Source: Planctomycetaceae bacterium | GTDB lineage: Bacteria > Planctomycetota > Planctomycetia > Planctomycetales > Planctomycetaceae | Assembly (NCBI GenBank): GCA_028284145.1 | Contig: JANQSH010000121.1 | Coordinates: forward strand, 1 to 62,668 | Direction: 5' to 3' | DNA: 62,668 bases | Shown: positions 1 through 9,232 of the stretch, piece after piece | Layout: every line of letters starts with the position of its first letter | How positions within the stretch are numbered: the first letter of the stretch is position 1 | Translations under genes and position numbers: made by a program | Notes under the pieces: model-generated | What the model was told of the DNA's origin: nothing | What the model saw: only the letters and a program-made list of their open reading frames with translations | Databases searched by the model: none

Positions 1-1281
1 ACAGATTAACACCAACAGCCCCATCGGGGCTTTCCCAATGTTCCGGCCCCTTTGGAGGGGCCTTCCTAATGCCACGCCCTCTGGGCGTGGTCGATTACTG
101 GGAGCCCTGTAAAGATACCCAAGATCGGAACCCTCTGGAGGCACTTCGACCGTCACAGTTTTTCCGGTTTGCGCATCAGTTTTTGTAACAACAGCTCGCG
201 GATTGCCGCCGTATTGCTTCTGAAATGACTTCGCCAACCCTTGTCCGACGCCCTCAAGTATGCCCATTTCTCTTTTCGGAAAATACTCTCGCCATAGTAT
301 CGACTTGACTTTCTCAGACTTTGCAAGTTTGCGTTCAAATTGCCATGAAAGTAACCCTTCTTGGCGATACTCGATTTGAAGACGCTTTTCCAAAATATTT
401 GCCTCCGGTGAACTCAGCCGGTTGATATTCGCTATTTCAACATCCACGTCAAACAATTTGCCAGATTGCCATGAAACATAATCCGATATTACATCGGGAA
501 ATGGCTTAGACCTATCTTTCGGAATTGAAAATCTATCTGGGTTGGATCGCTCTAGAGTGTATTTGTCAGATTCACTTAGATTCTTGAAGTCGTCGATGTC
601 TAGCAGATGTTGGTCATCAATCTCTATCGTCGCAACAGCTAGGGGAATTCTCTTTCCATTGATCTCAATAGGGTGAAAAATGTGACAGAACTGATCGGAA
701 AGATGTTGTCTCTCGATGTAGATCTCAACAATTGCGATGAGCAGCCTGCCCACATCATCTACGTTGTCCAGATCAATGCCAGTTCGCTCGAATTCATCTT
801 GCAAGGACCTGTCACATTCATGGTTTGCCAACAGATGTGAAAGTCGCTGACCATTTGGAATATCGTCCACCGTTCGTTTGAAAAGGCCGTGATATACCCT
901 CTTCTCATCATCCGTGAGCAGTCGCAAAGCCTGTTGAAAGTTCTGATTCAACAAACGGACCTTTGCCTCCAACGTGTATCCGCCCCTGCGAACCTCACTT
1001 GCCGTAGGTATTAATTCGCTTCGTGAATATGATGCCTTTTTGGTGGATAGCGTGGGTTTACCGCTGGTTATTGATGGATTCGGCTGTGGGGCTGTTAAAT
1101 TCCTTTCAGGTTGTGATGCTCGCAGTTTATCCGCATCGTCGTCGGCAATGCTCTCAGTTTTCAACGTGTTGCGACGTGAGATTTCGCCTATATTCTGAGT
1201 GATCGCCGAACCATTGCTTGATGATGTTGGTTCGTAAGGTTCTAATTCGTTGCTACTCTGAAGCGGAAGAAGGCAGGACTC
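1..1281 (-). CDS. Unidentified protein, partial at both ends
   Basis: One stop-free minus-strand frame of about 427 codons runs from an in-frame stop at 1282-1284 to the left window edge, so its C-terminus lies outside. Codon use looks coding throughout: charged, soluble, with segments such as LLTDDEKRVYHGLFKRTV and GILEGVGQGLAKSFQKQYGG. I recognise no family. No ATG occurs near the 5' end; the first in-frame ATG is at 267-265. The gene has therefore either lost its start or uses a rare one. Its 5' end overlaps the truncated 5' end of the HerA-like gene on the other strand, which suggests a rearrangement joint around 1215-1285. The DNA looks more AT-rich than the rest of the window. The last 30 or so codons visible pass through three GC hairpins (17-90), so the true coding part may end before them. 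Confidence 0.45.
17..90. repeat. Array of three different GC-rich hairpins
   Basis: Three perfect stem-loops of unrelated sequence lie side by side. They are AGCCCC-atc-GGGGCT (17-31), GGCCCCT-ttgg-AGGGGCC (45-62) and CCACGCCC-tct-GGGCGTGG (72-90). Spacers are 13 and 9 bases. None is followed by a T run. The pattern suggests RNA structure between or at the end of genes, but an open minus-strand frame continues through it. Confidence 0.5.
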
Positions 1282-2087
1282 CTACAATTGAGCAAATCCT
1301 TGAAGCGATTGAGGGCTCTCCGGTCGAAGGTCGTGCGTCAGGATGGCGTCAGACAGCCCAGAGAGCCATTGAGAGCCTCTCTTTTGCTCAATTCAGCACA
1401 GAGGTAGGCGATCAGCAGGAATTCGCAAGAAACCTGCTTAGAACCAATACAATCATTGAGATGGATGCTCTTCCAGAGAACGCCAGGAAGTTCTTGGTCA
1501 CCATTCTTTCTCAATGGATTTACTTCGTTCAGATGCAGACCAGGTATCGTGAAGAGCTGCAGATGGTGATCGTGGTGGAGGAGGCTCACCACGTGCTCCA
1601 CAAGCGAACTGGAGCCTCAAAAGAGCTTGCTCTTGAGACTCTACTGCGGCTTTGTCGTGAGCTTGGTATTGGATATGTCTTGGTTGATCAGCAGCCGACA
1701 CTGGCCAGCTCATCGGCCCTGGGAAACTGTTACACAACAATCATGATGGCCCAAAAAACGCCTGCTGATGTTTCAATGGCAGCTGGGCTCTCAATGATTG
1801 ATTCGAGCCAGAAAGATATTTTTCAAAAGCTTCCAGTAGGTCATGCTGTTGTCAAAATGGCTGATCGGTGGCGAGAGCCTTTTTTGGTGAGGATTCCACT
1901 TGTCGATTTAGACAAGGGAAGTGTGGATGATCAAAATTTGAAAAACTATCTGAATTTCGATTTCACGCAGGGACATCACGTAAGTGGGAACCGACATCTT
2001 AAGCCGTTTTCGCTTAAGAATTTTACACAGCAAAACACTCTCTTAGCTCTAAATCGGTTAAGAAGCAGTGGGAACCCGATCGTGTGA
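1218..2087 (+). pseudogene. HerA-like ATPase, N-terminally truncated
   Basis: The frame (289 codons from a TTG at 1218) matches only the C-terminal half of HerA/FtsK-superfamily ATPases (DUF87 type). A Walker B strand is visible as VIVVEEAHHVL with the acidic pair at residues 121-122. The downstream sensor-type Gln is in VDQQP (158-159), and the usual GNCYTTIMMAQKTPADV stretch follows. The Walker A half is missing: a stop (1200-1202) lies just upstream and a different gene occupies the other strand. The last 35 or so residues lie antisense to transposase debris and are probably not native. HerA-type ATPases act as hexameric DNA translocases in repair and in several anti-phage systems. This copy should be inactive. 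Homology is confident; a translated product is doubtful. Confidence 0.7.
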
Positions 2088-2224
2088 GCGATGCTGAACT
2101 TCGGTGGAACGCTCAAAACCATGTGAATATGGTCTGACATCGCATGCCCTTCCAACATCTCCACACCGCGTTGCCGACACAATTCACGAAGAATCAAGCC
2201 GACTTGGCTCCGTCTCTGGTAGTG
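2072..2224 (-). pseudogene. IS200/IS605-type transposase (TnpA) fragment
   Basis: About 50 codons on the minus strand carry the core of a Y1 (HUH) transposase. Visible parts are LILRELCRQRGVEMLEGHAM, then DHIHM with the metal-binding His-x-His, then VLSVPPKFSIAHTIGF. The N-terminal strand and the catalytic-Tyr helix are absent. The frame is fused upstream to the family C repeat starting at 2220, so the repeat sits where the transposase N-terminus should be. This is a dead remnant of a single-strand transposon. Confidence 0.75.
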
Positions 2225-2327
2225 TCTGTCAAGGCTTTGTATTGGGGTACGGATTGACATAACCCGCTCCGTTGTCGTTCCCTGTAACTTCATCAACCCC
2301 TGACTTCCAGTCGGAACGCTGTACCAG
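2220..2327 (+). repeat. Family C dispersed repeat, copy 1 (divergent)
   Basis: It shares with the copies at 15003, 28323 and 55205 the blocks GTCAAGGCTTTG, TTGACATAACCCGCTCCG and AACTTCATCAACCC. Its right end (CTTCCAGTCGGAACGCTG) matches instead the copy at 6040-6145, so two right-end subtypes exist. It directly abuts the IS200-type remnant. Confidence 0.75.
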
Positions 2328-2546
2328 GTTCATGCACACTCTCGCAATCCGCGTGCATCGGCTTGCTTTCAATGGTCGCAATGCCTCAACCAACACGGTG
2401 GTTGAGAGGCAAATGAATCATCATCGGCAGGAAAATGTTGCCACATCGATGTAGAGTTAATTTTAATGTGTGATATAACTGCAGAACGTGTTAGTGGTGT
2501 TGCTAGATGGTCGTTTTTTTGTTCCACATTGGGGGGGTGAGCATTG

Positions 2547-3479
2547 ATGTATGAGCGAATTACGGTTTGGTGCCTGTTGTTGTGGATTGCGAACATTGTG
2601 CAAGCGTTTGAGCCGAGGCATGATACGGAAGTGAAAAATACATCCACTCCCATTGTGGTGGGTGATTGTCGCATCAAATTGATGGATCGTGTCGTGTTGG
2701 CGAGTGATCGAGTCGGCATTTTGGATTTCGTCGTGGCACAGGAAGGAGACCGCATTCTCAAGGACCAGGTTGCCGCGCGGCTAAAAGACTCGGTTATTCA
2801 GGCCAGGCTGTCGGCAGCGCGGAAAGAGGCGGCAAGTGATGCAAACGTTCGCCTGGCAGAAAAGGCATACGAATTCGCCGTCATTCAATTGCAGAAGTCT
2901 CGTCAGGCGTTTCTCGACGATGCCGTGACGGAATTGGAAATCAAGCGTCTCGAAGTGGCCGCTGCTCAGGCGAAAATTGAAATCGAAGCAGCACAGATGC
3001 TGAGGGAGTTGAATCAGGAGACTGTGAAACAGGTGGAGGCGGAATTGGGAACACACGTTGTTCATGCTCCATTCTCAGGCGTTGTTACGCGTCTGTTCAA
3101 ACAGAAGGGGGAAGCTGTGAATCAGGGCGATCCCATTCTCGAATTGACCAGTACACGACGCGTCAAGGTCGAAGGGTACGTCATTCCTGAGGATGCGTGG
3201 CGGATCAAAAAGAACACAGATGTTTTGGTCACGATCAAAGATGCCAAAGAACATCAAGACGACAAACGCGACGAGTATCCCGGACGAATTCAGTTTGTGG
3301 ATGTGAGCATCAATCCGGTGACACGCAAAGTCCGGTTTTGGGCGGAAGTTGGAAATTCTGAGAATTCACTCAAACCAGGCGTTGAGGCAGAGATCATGAT
3401 TTATCCCGATCGGGAGTTCAGGAAGCCAGGCTCATTGAATGTTGGGCGTGCGGATTTGCCTATGGAGACGAATCGGTGA
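2547..3479 (+). CDS. HlyD/MFP-type periplasmic adaptor
   Basis: This 310-residue membrane-fusion (adaptor) protein starts at ATG 2547. A TTG sits just before it, but the G-rich run at 2531-2541 fits ATG as ribosome site. An export signal (MYERITVWCLLLWIANIVQA) precedes the mature part. A split lipoyl/barrel-sandwich half comes first, then a long alpha-helical hairpin rich in Ala, Glu and Gln (about 85-170), then the second lipoyl half (HAPFSGVVTRLFKQKGEAV) and a beta-barrel. The stop overlaps the start of the next gene as GTGA, so the two are translationally coupled. It probably bridges the inner membrane protein encoded downstream to the envelope. Substrate unknown. Confidence 0.8.
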   Translation: MYERITVWCLLLWIANIVQAFEPRHDTEVKNTSTPIVVGDCRIKLMDRVVLASDRVGILDFVVAQEGDRILKDQVAARLKDSVIQARLSAARKEAASDANVRLAEKAYEFAVIQLQKSRQAFLDDAVTELEIKRLEVAAAQAKIEIEAAQMLRELNQETVKQVEAELGTHVVHAPFSGVVTRLFKQKGEAVNQGDPILELTSTRRVKVEGYVIPEDAWRIKKNTDVLVTIKDAKEHQDDKRDEYPGRIQFVDVSINPVTRKVRFWAEVGNSENSLKPGVEAEIMIYPDREFRKPGSLNVGRADLPMETNR

Positions 3480-5698
3480 AATCGGCTGAACTGAAGCAAC
3501 TCCCTTCGCGCGATCGCCCACTGCCACTGCAGATGCGCGGGGATTTGACCACTGAGAAGATTCTCTTTCAGGGAGAGGTTCATTTCGTTATCAAAGATTC
3601 GGTGGGATTGAACTACCATCGTCTTATGCCCGAACAATACCGGACGCTGGAAATGCTGGATGGCCACATTTCGCTGGACGAGTTGAAGGAGCGGCTGCGT
3701 CGCGAATTCCCCGCCCGGCTATTCGATCTGCAGGATACTCAGCGTTTCGTAATCGACCTGCATCAGAAGGGGTTGCTAATTAGCGATCGTCCGGGACAGG
3801 GCGTCTCGCTTATCAGGAGACAGCGCGAGCAACGGTGGCAGAAAACCAGGCAGGTGATCCGCAACCTGCTATTTCTGCGGCTGCCGGGGTGGGACCCCGA
3901 GCCAACGTTGAAAGTGATCTATCCGTGTGTGAAATGGACGTTCCATCCGTTGGCAATCATGCTGGCGGTGATATTCGTCATTTCATCCTGGGTTTTCGTT
4001 GGTGTTCAGTTTGGGGAAATTCAACGTCGCATACCGGAATTTCAACAATTCTTCGGCTGGCCCAATTTGCTTTACCTTTGGATTGTGTTGGCCTTCACAA
4101 AAGTGCTGCACGAATTCGGGCATGGTTTGAGTTGCCACCATTTCAAGGGCGAATGCCATGAGATGGGACTGATGCTTCTGGTTTTTAGTCCGACTCTGTA
4201 TTGCGACGTCACCGACTCGTGGATGATGCACAGCAAGTGGAAGCGGATCGCCATCGCGGGAGCCGGGATGTATGTGGAAGTTCTCCTTTCGGCGGTTTCC
4301 ATTTTTCTCTGGTGGCATTCGCAACCCGGTTTATTCAACCATCTTTGTTTGAATATCTTCTTTGTGACGATGGTCACGACAGTCATTTTCAACGCGAATC
4401 CACTGATGCGGTACGATGGCTACTACATGCTGGCTGATTTTCTGGAGATTCCCAACCTGCGTCCCAAGGCAAACGAACAGGTCAGAAACTGGTTCTCCTG
4501 GTATTGTCTTGGCATCGAACAGCGGCCCAATCCGTTCCTCCCACAACGGGGAAAGGTCTGGTTTTTTCTGTACGCCGTTGCCGCTACGTTGTACCGCCTG
4601 CTGTTGGTTCTTGTAATTGCAACTTTTCTCTATACCGTCCTCAAACCATATGGCCTGCAGAGCATCGGTGCGACCATTGCCCTGTTTTCGATTGGTGGAA
4701 TGTGTTTTGGCCTTTGTCGCTCGGTCTACAAAATTCTCTCTGCACCAAGGAGTGAACCGATGAGTTTTCGAAAGCTCGGCATCACACTCGCAATTGTTAC
4801 GGGGAGCATTACAGGTGTGATGTTCGCCCCCATTGGCTGGCATTTGGAGGCCCCCTTCGTAGTTGAGCCGCATCAGGTACGGCATGTTTATTCCGTCGTC
4901 CCCGGTCGTGTGAGAGAGATTTCCATTCAACCGGGCGATCGCGTGACAGAAGAGATGCAACTGGTTTGGATGGAGAATGAAGAACTGGAGGATCAACTTC
5001 GAAAGATGTACGTCGAGATTGACGCATTACACAAGGAAGTGAAACTGTACCGTGCATTGGATGATGTTGCGGGCAGGACTGTGGCGGAAGAAAAACTGGC
5101 CGGGACATTGTCGCAGTTGAATGAGTTTGAGCAAAGAGTGGACCAGTTGATCGTGACTGCGCCACTGGACGGTCGCGTCGTCGCACCGAATTCCACTACA
5201 AAGCCAGTTCTGAGAGAACCCAGGGAACAGTTGGCGTCCTGGTCCGGCTCCCCCCTTTCATCAAAAAATCGAGGAACGTTTCTGGAGCCGAGAACACACC
5301 TGCTGAGCATCGCGCCGAATTCACGGTTCGATGCGATCCTGTATGTTGATCAGGCTCATCGGGACGATCTGGATATTGGGAAAAGTGTTGAATTGAAGTT
5401 CGATGCATTTCCAAATCAGACATTTCAGGGTCGTGTTCGCGACATCTCTCATCGCGAGGAAGAATTCGTTCCGTTGGGAATCTCGAATAAAACCGGTGGT
5501 GAGCTTCCGACAGTGACCGATGCACAGGGACGGGAGCAGCTGGCAAGTGTGGCTTATCGGTCCACAGTTTTTTTGGAAGGGGAAACCGATGGATTTGTGA
5601 CCGGCATGCGTGGGCGAGCGCGGTTCCTGGTCGAAGAACGTACGATTGGCGAATGGATCTGGCGTTACCTGCGACGGACGTTTTTCTTCCGGCTTTAG
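3476..5698 (+). CDS. RRE/PqqD-like + M50 peptide protease + HlyD fusion
   Basis: This 740-residue polytopic membrane protein starts at GTG 3476. Residues about 40-105 resemble a PqqD-like RiPP recognition element (LNYHRLMPEQYRTLEMLDG). Next comes a site-2-protease (M50) core: HEFGH at 212-216 supplies two zinc ligands and the catalytic Glu, and RYDGYYMLADF (Asp314) supplies the third ligand. The segment CHEMGLMLLVFSPTLYCDV is typical of YydH-like 'putative peptide zinc metalloproteases'. The C-terminal third is a HlyD-like lipoyl/coiled-coil/barrel part. It is coupled by GTGA overlap to the HlyD adaptor upstream. Known relatives process or export ribosomally made peptides, but no precursor peptide gene is evident beside it. 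Export or proteolysis of an unknown peptide is an inference. Confidence 0.8.
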   Translation: MKSAELKQLPSRDRPLPLQMRGDLTTEKILFQGEVHFVIKDSVGLNYHRLMPEQYRTLEMLDGHISLDELKERLRREFPARLFDLQDTQRFVIDLHQKGLLISDRPGQGVSLIRRQREQRWQKTRQVIRNLLFLRLPGWDPEPTLKVIYPCVKWTFHPLAIMLAVIFVISSWVFVGVQFGEIQRRIPEFQQFFGWPNLLYLWIVLAFTKVLHEFGHGLSCHHFKGECHEMGLMLLVFSPTLYCDVTDSWMMHSKWKRIAIAGAGMYVEVLLSAVSIFLWWHSQPGLFNHLCLNIFFVTMVTTVIFNANPLMRYDGYYMLADFLEIPNLRPKANEQVRNWFSWYCLGIEQRPNPFLPQRGKVWFFLYAVAATLYRLLLVLVIATFLYTVLKPYGLQSIGATIALFSIGGMCFGLCRSVYKILSAPRSEPMSFRKLGITLAIVTGSITGVMFAPIGWHLEAPFVVEPHQVRHVYSVVPGRVREISIQPGDRVTEEMQLVWMENEELEDQLRKMYVEIDALHKEVKLYRALDDVAGRTVAEEKLAGTLSQLNEFEQRVDQLIVTAPLDGRVVAPNSTTKPVLREPREQLASWSGSPLSSKNRGTFLEPRTHLLSIAPNSRFDAILYVDQAHRDDLDIGKSVELKFDAFPNQTFQGRVRDISHREEEFVPLGISNKTGGELPTVTDAQGREQLASVAYRSTVFLEGETDGFVTGMRGRARFLVEERTIGEWIWRYLRRTFFFRL

Positions 5699-5826
5699 TA
5701 ACTATTCAAATTCCCCTAAGAACTACCGCTCGTGCTGAATTGGGAAGGATCTTCTCGGATGAGCTGAAATGAAAGATCTCTGATCTTCAATCTTCCATTC
5801 TTCGTACGTTTTTCGGTCAGGCGAAT

Positions 5827-6020
5827 TCATGCAATCAGTTTGCCGATCACTTTCCCACCAGGCTGGCTGAACTGTTTGAATCGGTCGGCGCGATAAAACG
5901 TCAGTTTATTGTCATCGAAGCCCTGCAAACGCAGTGACGTCACATGGAAGTCGTGTACATGATATCCATCTTCGAAGGCTTCCATACTGAATTCGTCCGT
6001 CGTGCAGAGTTGCTTTCAGG
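5827..6020 (-). pseudogene. DUF1501 protein, C-terminal remnant
   Basis: A minus-strand frame ending at TGA 5829-5827 reads TTDEFSMEAFEDGYHVHDFH and later LQGFDDNKLTFYRADRF and GGKVIGKLIA. This follows the C-terminus of DUF1501 (sulfatase-like, Tat-exported) proteins, normally HVHDLHAT..LLGLDH.KLTYR.GRDFRL..V.G.V. The frame is closed by a stop a few codons upstream, and the rest of the gene is absent. Family C and A repeats begin at the broken side. Such genes are very abundant in planctomycetes. This one is only a fossil. Confidence 0.6.
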
Positions 6021-6039
6021 TGTTGTATTGAGCGTTGCT

Positions 6040-6145
6040 CTAGCGCAGCGCTCCGATTGGAAGTCAGGGTTCAATGAAGTTGCAAGAATCGACAACGGAG
6101 CGGGGTATATCAATCTGCATCTCAAAATAAAGCTTTGACAAGACA
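6040..6145 (-). repeat. Family C dispersed repeat, copy 2
   Basis: This is the reverse-orientation copy: the complement of CTTCATTGAACCCTGACTTC and of ACAACGGAGCGGGGTAT is visible. Its right-end subtype equals that of copy 1. It abuts family A copy 1 with two bases between them. Confidence 0.7.
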
Positions 6146-6147
6146 CG

Positions 6148-6246
6148 AGAGCCGTTCATCTTTTCGTGCAACGCCTCCGGTTCGTAGGGGCCTGTGTTTA
6201 CAGGCCAATCGACATTCATCGTGGCACAGAAGAGCGTAATACGCTC
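6148..6246 (-). repeat. Family A dispersed repeat, copy 1
   Basis: It is read as ...CTCCGGTTCGTAGGGGCCTG...GTGGCACAGAAGAGCGTAATACGCTC. The right end keeps the GAGCGTAATACGCTC palindrome and the left end (GAGCCGTTCATC) is worn. It lies upstream of the esterase start and creates a spurious N-terminal extension of that reading frame. Confidence 0.85.
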
Positions 6247-6390
6247 CATCAGTTTTCGGTTGATGAAAACAGGAACATGTCTGCGAGCGCTTTCTTTTGG
6301 GCCACAATTCCTGTTAGGCTGAATGCGCTGGCGGAAGCGCGCCACACTCCTGTTTTGCAAACCTCACAACTTTTGAAAGGAAGCCGATCG

Positions 6391-7449
6391 ATGAAACTGG
6401 CCTGTTCCTGCTTTCTCTCAATGATTGTGATCTCTACGTTCACCGGGATGGTTTGTGCGGATGCTTCGCGACCTGCAAAAAAACAAATCGTAAAGATTTT
6501 CATCCTCGCGGGGCAGTCGAACATGGAAGGGAAGGCGAAGAACTCGTTGCTTGATCATCAGGCGACCGATCCCAAAACGGCCAGTCTGTTTGCTCACCTG
6601 CGCGATGGCGATGAGTGGACCAGACGGGATGATGTGTTCATCAAGTTTCTGAATCGGCATGGTAAATTGACAATTGGTTATGGCAGCCCGAACCGAACAG
6701 GTATCGAACTCGAATTTGGCCATGCAATGGGTGAGCATTTTGATGAACCGATATTGCTGATCAAGACCGCCTGGGGCGGGCATTCACTGGTGAGGAATTT
6801 TCGCCCACCTTCAGCCGGACTGCCGAAAAAGGAGATTCTGCAAGCTGAATTGGAAAAAGCGAGGAAACGCATCGAAAAGAAGAAAAACAAAGCACCGTTG
6901 CCGACGATGGAGGACATGAAGTCCGGCTATGGTCAGTCGTACCGGAATATGATGGAAGAAGTCCGCTCGACATTGAAGAATACGGATACCCTGTTCCCTG
7001 AGTTGAAAGGGCATCGGCCAGAGATTGCAGGGTTTGTCTGGTTTCAGGGTTGGAACGACATGTATGGCGGGCAGGAAGAGTACGCGCAGAACATGAAGCT
7101 GTTCATCAAAGATGTGCGTAACGATCTGGGGGCGCCGAACATGCCATTTGTCATTGGCGTAATGGGCCAGAATCAATCGAAACCGGCGAAGGGAAATATG
7201 GCGATCGTGAAGGAAGCCCAATTGTCGATGGAAAAGGTGCCGGAGTTCTCGGGCAATGTCAAAGCGGTGAAGACTGATGTGCTCGTTGACAAAGCGGCTG
7301 AAGAACTCTATCCAAAATGGCGCGACAACTTCGAGCAATGGGAAAAGACCGGCTCCGACTTTGGCTACCATTACATGGGGAGCGCCATCTGGTTTAATCG
7401 TATCGGCCGTGCGATGGGCGATGCAATGCTGGAGATGTTGAAATCCTGA
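6391..7449 (+). CDS. Secreted SGNH-type carbohydrate esterase (sialate O-acetylesterase-like)
   Basis: The 352-residue exported protein starts at ATG 6391 behind GAAAGGAAG. The open frame continues upstream, but that part is translated repeat DNA. A signal peptide ends near VCADA. The first catalytic block is IFILAGQSNMEGKA, with GQSNM at 41-45 giving the Ser nucleophile. WFQGWNDMYGG follows as the second block, and a late GYHYMG supplies the likely catalytic His. The family (SASA/DUF303) removes acetyl groups from sugars, sialic acids or xylan. A periplasmic or secreted role in polysaccharide use is likely, in keeping with the phosphoesterase and sulfatase debris downstream. Confidence 0.8.
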   Translation: MKLACSCFLSMIVISTFTGMVCADASRPAKKQIVKIFILAGQSNMEGKAKNSLLDHQATDPKTASLFAHLRDGDEWTRRDDVFIKFLNRHGKLTIGYGSPNRTGIELEFGHAMGEHFDEPILLIKTAWGGHSLVRNFRPPSAGLPKKEILQAELEKARKRIEKKKNKAPLPTMEDMKSGYGQSYRNMMEEVRSTLKNTDTLFPELKGHRPEIAGFVWFQGWNDMYGGQEEYAQNMKLFIKDVRNDLGAPNMPFVIGVMGQNQSKPAKGNMAIVKEAQLSMEKVPEFSGNVKAVKTDVLVDKAAEELYPKWRDNFEQWEKTGSDFGYHYMGSAIWFNRIGRAMGDAMLEMLKS

Positions 7450-7468
7450 TCGACATGGTGGGTTTCTG

Positions 7469-7566
7469 GAGCAGTTTACTTTCTGGTGTAACATCTCTGG
7501 TTCGTGGGGGCCTATGTTTACAGGTCGAACGACGTCCATCGCGGCACAGAAGAACGTAATACGCTC
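7469..7566 (-). repeat. Family A dispersed repeat, copy 2
   Basis: Near-complete element between the esterase and the phosphoesterase. It runs from GAGCAGTTTACTTTCTGG to GAACGTAATACGCTC; the hairpin GCCTATGTTTACAGGT is worn. Confidence 0.88.
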
Positions 7567-7619
7567 ATTTGCACACGCGAAACAGCCTGCTGATTTACTC
7601 CAACGAAAGATGTACGGAA

Positions 7620-9179
7620 ATGCGCCTTGCCTACTCACTGCTTGCGATCTCTTTGATTTGTCTCATCGGCAGCGCCAACCCTGTGGATAAAACGGAAATC
7701 GCGCGAGGTCGTGTTTTTCACGATGCGAACAAAAACAGGAAGTTGGATGCCGGAGAAAAACTGCTGGCAGGAATCAAAGTTTCCAACGGACGCGACATTG
7801 TTGTCACAAACGAAGAGGGGGCTTACTCGCTCACGATCGATAACGACGATATCGTTTTTGTCATCAAGCCTCGCGGCTGGCGAACCCCTCTCAGCCATCA
7901 TAACCTGCCACAGTTTTACTACATTCATAAGCCCGATGGTTCACCAGACCTGGATTACGCAGGCGTTGCACCAACGGGTGACTTGCCGGAAACAATCAAT
8001 TTCCCGCTCTATCCGCAGGAAGAACCGGAGGAATTCAAAGCGATTCTGTTTGGAGATCCGCAACCACGCACCAGGAAAGAAGTTGACCACATCACACACG
8101 ATGTGGTTGAAGAGCTAATCGGTACCGATGCCGCTTTTGGCGTCACTTTGGGGGATATCGTGTTCGATAAACTGGAATTGTTCGAACCGTTGAATCAATC
8201 GATCGCGCTGATTGGGATCCCCTGGTACAACGTGATTGGCAATCACGACTTGAACATGGATGCGCATCAGGATCACCACAGCGATGAAACCTTTGAGCGC
8301 GTTTTCGGCCCGCCTTATTATTCATTCGATTACGGCCCGGTTCACTTTCTGGTTCTCGATGATGTCGAATGGTTGGGTCGGGAAAAGAAGTACCGTGGTG
8401 GGTTGGGACCAGATCAGATGGCCTTCATTAAGAATGATCTCGCATCAATTCCGAAAGACCAGATGGTTGTGCTGATGATGCACATTCCAATCATTGGCGT
8501 CGAGAACCGACAGGAACTGTATCGATTGATCGAAAACCGGCCCTTCTGCATTTCGATTTCCGGCCACACACATTGGCACGAACATCGGTTTATCACCCAC
8601 AAAGATGGCTGGCGCGGTCCCAGGCCCCATCATCATATTATCAATGTGACGGTCAGTGGCAGTTGGTGGCGCGGCACACCCGATGAGCGCGGAATACCCC
8701 ATGCGATGATGTCCGACGGCGCGCCAAACGGGTATTCGATTCTGTCGTTTAACGGGACTGATTACACTCTTGATTTCAAAGCGGCCGCAAAGCCTGCTGA
8801 CTATCAGATGCGGATCGACGTGCCGAGTGAAGTTCGCGTTTCAGAATTGAGCAATACGAAGGTTTATGTGAATGTCTTCAACGGTTCGGAGCGGTCGAAG
8901 GTTGAATTACGGATTGGTTCAAAGGGGGAATGGCAAGAGATGACAAAATCTTTCGAGGCGGATCCCCAATACATTCGCACCGCATTGGCCGAGCGTGGTT
9001 ATCTCGCTCGGGGCTTTCGACCTGTTCCCGGTGCGCGTATATCTTCACATCTTTGGAAAGCGGAACTGCCAAAGGCAATTCTTCCTGGCATGTACCTGAT
9101 GCACGTACGGACGACCGATATGCACGGCCGTACTTTTTCCAGCATGCGTTCAATCCGCATTCTGCCAGACGATGAATGA
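7620..9179 (+). CDS. Secreted calcineurin-like metallophosphoesterase
   Basis: This 519-residue protein has a signal peptide (MRLAYSLLAISLICLIGSAN). An N-terminal SdrD-B/carboxypeptidase-like beta domain follows (GRVFHDANKNRKLDAGEKLL). The phosphoesterase core shows metal motifs GDPQ, GDIVFD, GNHD, MMHIP and SGHTHWHEH in the right order. A C-terminal beta domain begins around residue 400. This three-part layout is that of the calcineurin-like phosphoesterase N-/C-terminal domain family common in Bacteroidetes and planctomycetes. Substrate unknown. ATG 7620 was chosen because the upstream frame is repeat-derived. It ends in ATGATG, close to the sulfatase remnant. Confidence 0.85.
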   Translation: MRLAYSLLAISLICLIGSANPVDKTEIARGRVFHDANKNRKLDAGEKLLAGIKVSNGRDIVVTNEEGAYSLTIDNDDIVFVIKPRGWRTPLSHHNLPQFYYIHKPDGSPDLDYAGVAPTGDLPETINFPLYPQEEPEEFKAILFGDPQPRTRKEVDHITHDVVEELIGTDAAFGVTLGDIVFDKLELFEPLNQSIALIGIPWYNVIGNHDLNMDAHQDHHSDETFERVFGPPYYSFDYGPVHFLVLDDVEWLGREKKYRGGLGPDQMAFIKNDLASIPKDQMVVLMMHIPIIGVENRQELYRLIENRPFCISISGHTHWHEHRFITHKDGWRGPRPHHHIINVTVSGSWWRGTPDERGIPHAMMSDGAPNGYSILSFNGTDYTLDFKAAAKPADYQMRIDVPSEVRVSELSNTKVYVNVFNGSERSKVELRIGSKGEWQEMTKSFEADPQYIRTALAERGYLARGFRPVPGARISSHLWKAELPKAILPGMYLMHVRTTDMHGRTFSSMRSIRILPDDE

Positions 9180-9232
9180 TCCGGACATTTCATGGTGTCG
9201 AGATTTTCGAGTTCCATTATTGGGACGGTCGT

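Noticed and set aside
6811..7638. 275-codon minus-strand frame
   Set aside because: Antisense to the esterase; includes translated family A repeat.
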